Source: Chloroflexota bacterium
Lineage (GTDB): Bacteria; Chloroflexota; Anaerolineae; B4-G1
Length of the DNA: 6,817 nt
Assembly: GCA_030596915.1 (NCBI GenBank)
Contig: JAUVSX010000170.1
Coordinates: 1-6,817, forward strand
Direction of reading: 5' to 3'
Part shown: positions 4,933 through 6,817 of the stretch, piece by piece
How the letters are laid out: each line of letters begins with the position of its first letter
Position numbering within the stretch: position 1 is the stretch's first letter
Program-made: the position numbers and the translations under genes
Notes under the pieces: model-generated
The model's input: the letters and a program-made list of their open reading frames with translations, nothing else
Databases searched by the model: none
Told to the model about the DNA's origin: nothing

Positions 4933-6558
4933 ATGCGGCTGAAGCGTCATTCGCGGAGCGTGATTCTGCTTCTCATAGTGGTTACCGTCCTAGCGGGGGC
5001 GAGCGCAGTGTTGGCTGCCGAGGACGCGCCGGTGCGGGTCACATTCTTCACATCAGCCGAGTGTCCGCATTGTGGCGCCGTGCTCGAGACAGTTCTGGCG
5101 CCACTTCTGGAGGAATACGGCGAGAGCCTGGAGATCAAAGTCGTCGACATCTCCGACCCAGGCGAGCCAGGTGGCATCAATGCGGCCAACTACGAGATGC
5201 TGGTGAACGCAGAGAAGATGTTCGACGTTGCGCCCGAGGAGCAGGGGCTCCCGATGGTCGTCGTCGGGGGGGAGGTTCTGATCGGTGAGGACGCCATCCG
5301 CGAGCGGCTGCCCTGTCTGGTCGGCGACTGCCTGGCCGAGGGAGGTACCTCCTGGCCCGAGATCCCGGGCCTGGCACAAGTCCCTGTCGGGCTCGACGGA
5401 CACAACCCTGGCCTTGGCTTCGGCTTCGGAAGCGAGGAGTCGGACGCCTGCGTGGAGGAGGAAGCATCCGTCTGCGAGGTGCCACCCGCGATCTGGGTGG
5501 CCTACTTCTACGAGGTGGGCTGCCAGGAGTGCAGCCGCGCTGAGTACGACATCAGGTACGTGACGGATAAGTATCCTCAGGTCGTGGTCGAAGAGTACAA
5601 TGTCCAGGGCGATGCGGCGCTTGCCGAGTGGTTGGGCGATCGCTCCGGCGTGCCTGATGAGCTTCGCCTGGTGACGCCGGTCCTGTTCATCGGCGACGAC
5701 TACCTGGAGGGCACGGGCATCACGTCTGAGGCCCTCTCTGCCCTGGTGGAGACCTACGCTGCAAGGGGAGCGCAACGTGCGTGGTCCGGCTTCGACGCCG
5801 GGGAGGCGCAGACGAGCATCTTCGAGCGTTTCCAGGGGTTTGGCTTTCTGACCGTCGCTTCTGCGGGTCTGGTGGATGGGCTCAATCCCTGTGCCTTCGC
5901 GACGCTGGTGTTCTTTGTCTCCTATCTGACGCTGAGCGGCCGCCAGGGGCGGCAGATCCTCCTCGTAGGTGCGGCCTTCACGGCGGGCGTGTTCCTCGCC
6001 TACCTGGGGGTTGGCCTGGGCTTCTACAAGGTGCTCGACGCTCTAGGTGACCGACTGACGACAGCAGGACGGTGGGTCTACGGACTGACAGGCCTCTTCT
6101 GCGCCGTGCTGGCGGTGGTCAGCCTGGTTGACTTCCTGAAGGCCCGGCGAGGTGAGATCGGCGATATGCGGCTCAACTTGCCGCACGCGCTGCGGATGCG
6201 CATCAATGCGGTCATCCGGAGCGGGCGGCGCTCCGACGCATTCGTCGCGGGGTCCTTCGTCACGGGTGTGGCCGTTTCGTTGCTTGAGCTTGCCTGCACG
6301 GGCCAGGTCTACCTGCCGACCATCATCTTCGTCGTAAGCCAGCCGCAGATGAGGGGACGCGCAGTTGGGTTTCTCGTCCTGTACAATCTACTCTTCATTG
6401 TCCCGCTCGCCGTCGTCTTTGTTCTTGCTTACTATGGCACCACGTCGGGGCAACTGACACGGTTCCTCCAGCGGAGGGCAGCGACGGTCAAACTAGGACT
6501 GACGGTGCTGTTCGGTGCACTCGCGACGTGGTTGCTTGTCTCGGCAATCGGGATGTGA
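4933..6558 (+). CDS. Secreted double thioredoxin-fold domain fused to a CcdA/DsbD-type membrane thiol transporter
   Basis: From ATG 4933 the protein has 541 residues. Residues 1-28 form a classical signal peptide (MRLKRHSR, hydrophobic run, AVLA/A). Thioredoxin-like domain 1 has CPHC at 44-47 and a cis-proline motif 'GLPMVVVG'; further pairs C128/C133 and C173/C181 follow. Domain 2 has CQEC at 197-200 and 'TPVLFIG'. About six membrane segments then run from about residue 305 to the end, with the CcdA/DsbD signatures NPC (C320) and 'ELAC' (C455). Such proteins move reducing equivalents across the membrane to extracytoplasmic thiols; here both partner domains are fused at the N-terminus. The frame stays open upstream to TTG 4876, GTG 4888 and ATG 4891 (GGAG immediately before it), which would put 14 residues ahead of the signal peptide; I prefer 4933 for that reason, though its Shine-Dalgarno (AAGG, 4918-4921) is modest. 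The substrate is unknown; cytochrome c maturation or metal/thiol protection are possible. Confidence 0.85.
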   Translation: MRLKRHSRSVILLLIVVTVLAGASAVLAAEDAPVRVTFFTSAECPHCGAVLETVLAPLLEEYGESLEIKVVDISDPGEPGGINAANYEMLVNAEKMFDVAPEEQGLPMVVVGGEVLIGEDAIRERLPCLVGDCLAEGGTSWPEIPGLAQVPVGLDGHNPGLGFGFGSEESDACVEEEASVCEVPPAIWVAYFYEVGCQECSRAEYDIRYVTDKYPQVVVEEYNVQGDAALAEWLGDRSGVPDELRLVTPVLFIGDDYLEGTGITSEALSALVETYAARGAQRAWSGFDAGEAQTSIFERFQGFGFLTVASAGLVDGLNPCAFATLVFFVSYLTLSGRQGRQILLVGAAFTAGVFLAYLGVGLGFYKVLDALGDRLTTAGRWVYGLTGLFCAVLAVVSLVDFLKARRGEIGDMRLNLPHALRMRINAVIRSGRRSDAFVAGSFVTGVAVSLLELACTGQVYLPTIIFVVSQPQMRGRAVGFLVLYNLLFIVPLAVVFVLAYYGTTSGQLTRFLQRRAATVKLGLTVLFGALATWLLVSAIGM

Positions 6559-6622
6559 AGCGACGAGTCCGTTGCGCTGGGAGGGCGAGGCTTGCGGTGA
6601 CGAGGGGGAAGCTGGTTTCGGA

Positions 6623-6754
6623 ATGAGTGGGCAGGCAGGGCACGTCTGCTGCGGTCGAGAGGAGCGATGTGGGGCGCCGGCCTGCAACGAGGCAGGCGAA
6701 TGCTGGCGCAACTGGTCTGCGGCTGATTTGAGGATGACCCAAGGAGGGTGCTGA
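6623..6754 (+). CDS. Small cysteine-rich protein, stand-alone FmdB tail module
   Basis: The 43-codon ORF begins 'MSGQAGHVCCGREERC' and contains the same CCGREERCxxPxCxxxxxCWR pattern as the FmdB-like protein at 3844, with 19 of 26 residues identical over the shared part. The N-terminal zinc ribbon is absent: I searched upstream in the same frame as far as 6515 and found no CxxC. Its own Shine-Dalgarno is weak (GAGGGGG 6602-6608, too far from the ATG). Its stop (6752-6754) is 1 nt before the ATG of the next gene, whose strong Shine-Dalgarno lies within this ORF. It may be a true small metal-binding protein or a decayed FmdB paralogue; the retained cysteines favour function. Confidence 0.5.
   Translation: MSGQAGHVCCGREERCGAPACNEAGECWRNWSAADLRMTQGGC
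6632..6709 (+). repeat. Cysteine-tail repeat, copy 2
   Basis: Second copy of the 78-base segment at 3997-4074, 61 of 78 bases identical. The shared stretch can be carried further upstream to a common 'SGQ' if a short gap is allowed (SGQTIRQAGH in copy 1, SGQAGH here). Confidence 0.8.
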
Positions 6755-6755
6755 A

Positions 6756-6817
6756 ATGGGTAGAGGTCAAGGAACTGGCGGTGGTGGTGGTGGTGGTGGT
6801 GGTCGCGGGGGCGGCCC
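6756..6817 (+). CDS. Glycine-rich protein, N-terminal part (3'-truncated by window edge)
   Basis: A strong Shine-Dalgarno AAGGAGG (6741-6747) sits 8 nt before the ATG. Twenty complete codons read MGRGQGT, nine glycines, then RGGG. The rest lies beyond the window. Small anaerobe proteins with such Gly/Arg-rich starts often go on to a cysteine-rich metal-binding domain, and the small cysteine proteins upstream would fit, but nothing here shows it. The gap of 1 nt from the previous ORF suggests translational coupling. Confidence 0.65.
   Translation, partial: MGRGQGTGGGGGGGGGRGGG
6780..6803 (+). repeat. (GGT)8 trinucleotide microsatellite
   Basis: Eight uninterrupted GGT codons encode glycine within the N-terminus of the last gene. 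Being a 3-base unit, slippage would change only the number of glycines and keep the frame. Confidence 0.9.

Overview
The window is a GC-rich stretch of an anaerobic bacterium's chromosome. Every supported gene lies on the + strand. The gene content points to an uncultured strict anaerobe with corrinoid/Wood-Ljungdahl-type and heterodisulfide-reductase-type electron chemistry: an FrhB/FdhB-family iron-sulfur protein, an MvhD subunit, and a RACo-like corrinoid activator. A UGA codon followed directly by a hairpin inside the reading frame favours Bacteria, because archaeal SECIS elements lie in untranslated regions. The phylum cannot be fixed from this sequence.

Layout. (1) 1-645: C-terminal part of an FrhB/FdhB-family protein with two ferredoxin-like cysteine clusters; its start lies upstream of the window. 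(2) 646-950: no intact gene. It holds a perfect 15-bp inverted repeat (768-800) directly followed by a broken piece of an MvhD C-terminus (805-888). (3) 951-2597: RACo-like [2Fe-2S]/ASKHA ATPase. (4) 2677-2730: the first 17 codons of what looks like a uroporphyrinogen-decarboxylase-family (MtaA/MtbA-like) methyltransferase, cut by a stop. (5) 2734-4080: three small genes, DUF1847, an OsmC-family protein without its second cysteine, and an FmdB-type zinc ribbon with a cysteine-rich tail. (6) 4269-4685: mvhD interrupted by an in-frame TGA exactly at the conserved cysteine, with a perfect 8-bp hairpin starting 15 nt downstream; I read it as a selenoprotein. (7) 4682-4891: a doubtful cysteine-rich ORF. 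(8) 4933-6558: a secreted/membrane thiol-disulfide protein with two thioredoxin-like domains fused to a CcdA/DsbD-type membrane core. (9) 6623-6754: a 43-residue ORF carrying a second copy of the FmdB cysteine tail. (10) 6756 to the window end: the start of a glycine-rich protein.

How they may work together (inference). The FrhB/FdhB-like protein and MvhD are modules that feed electrons to HdrA-type flavin-based bifurcating complexes. RACo-like proteins use low-potential electrons and ATP to rescue oxidised cob(II)amide in methyl-transfer corrinoid proteins. The middle and right parts are rich in small cysteine proteins and a trans-membrane thiol relay, suggesting thiol/selenol redox or metal handling. 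Two gene fragments (MvhD tail, UroD-family head) show that the locus has been rearranged by deletion. The main result is the selenocysteine MvhD, which standard gene calling would split into two ORFs.
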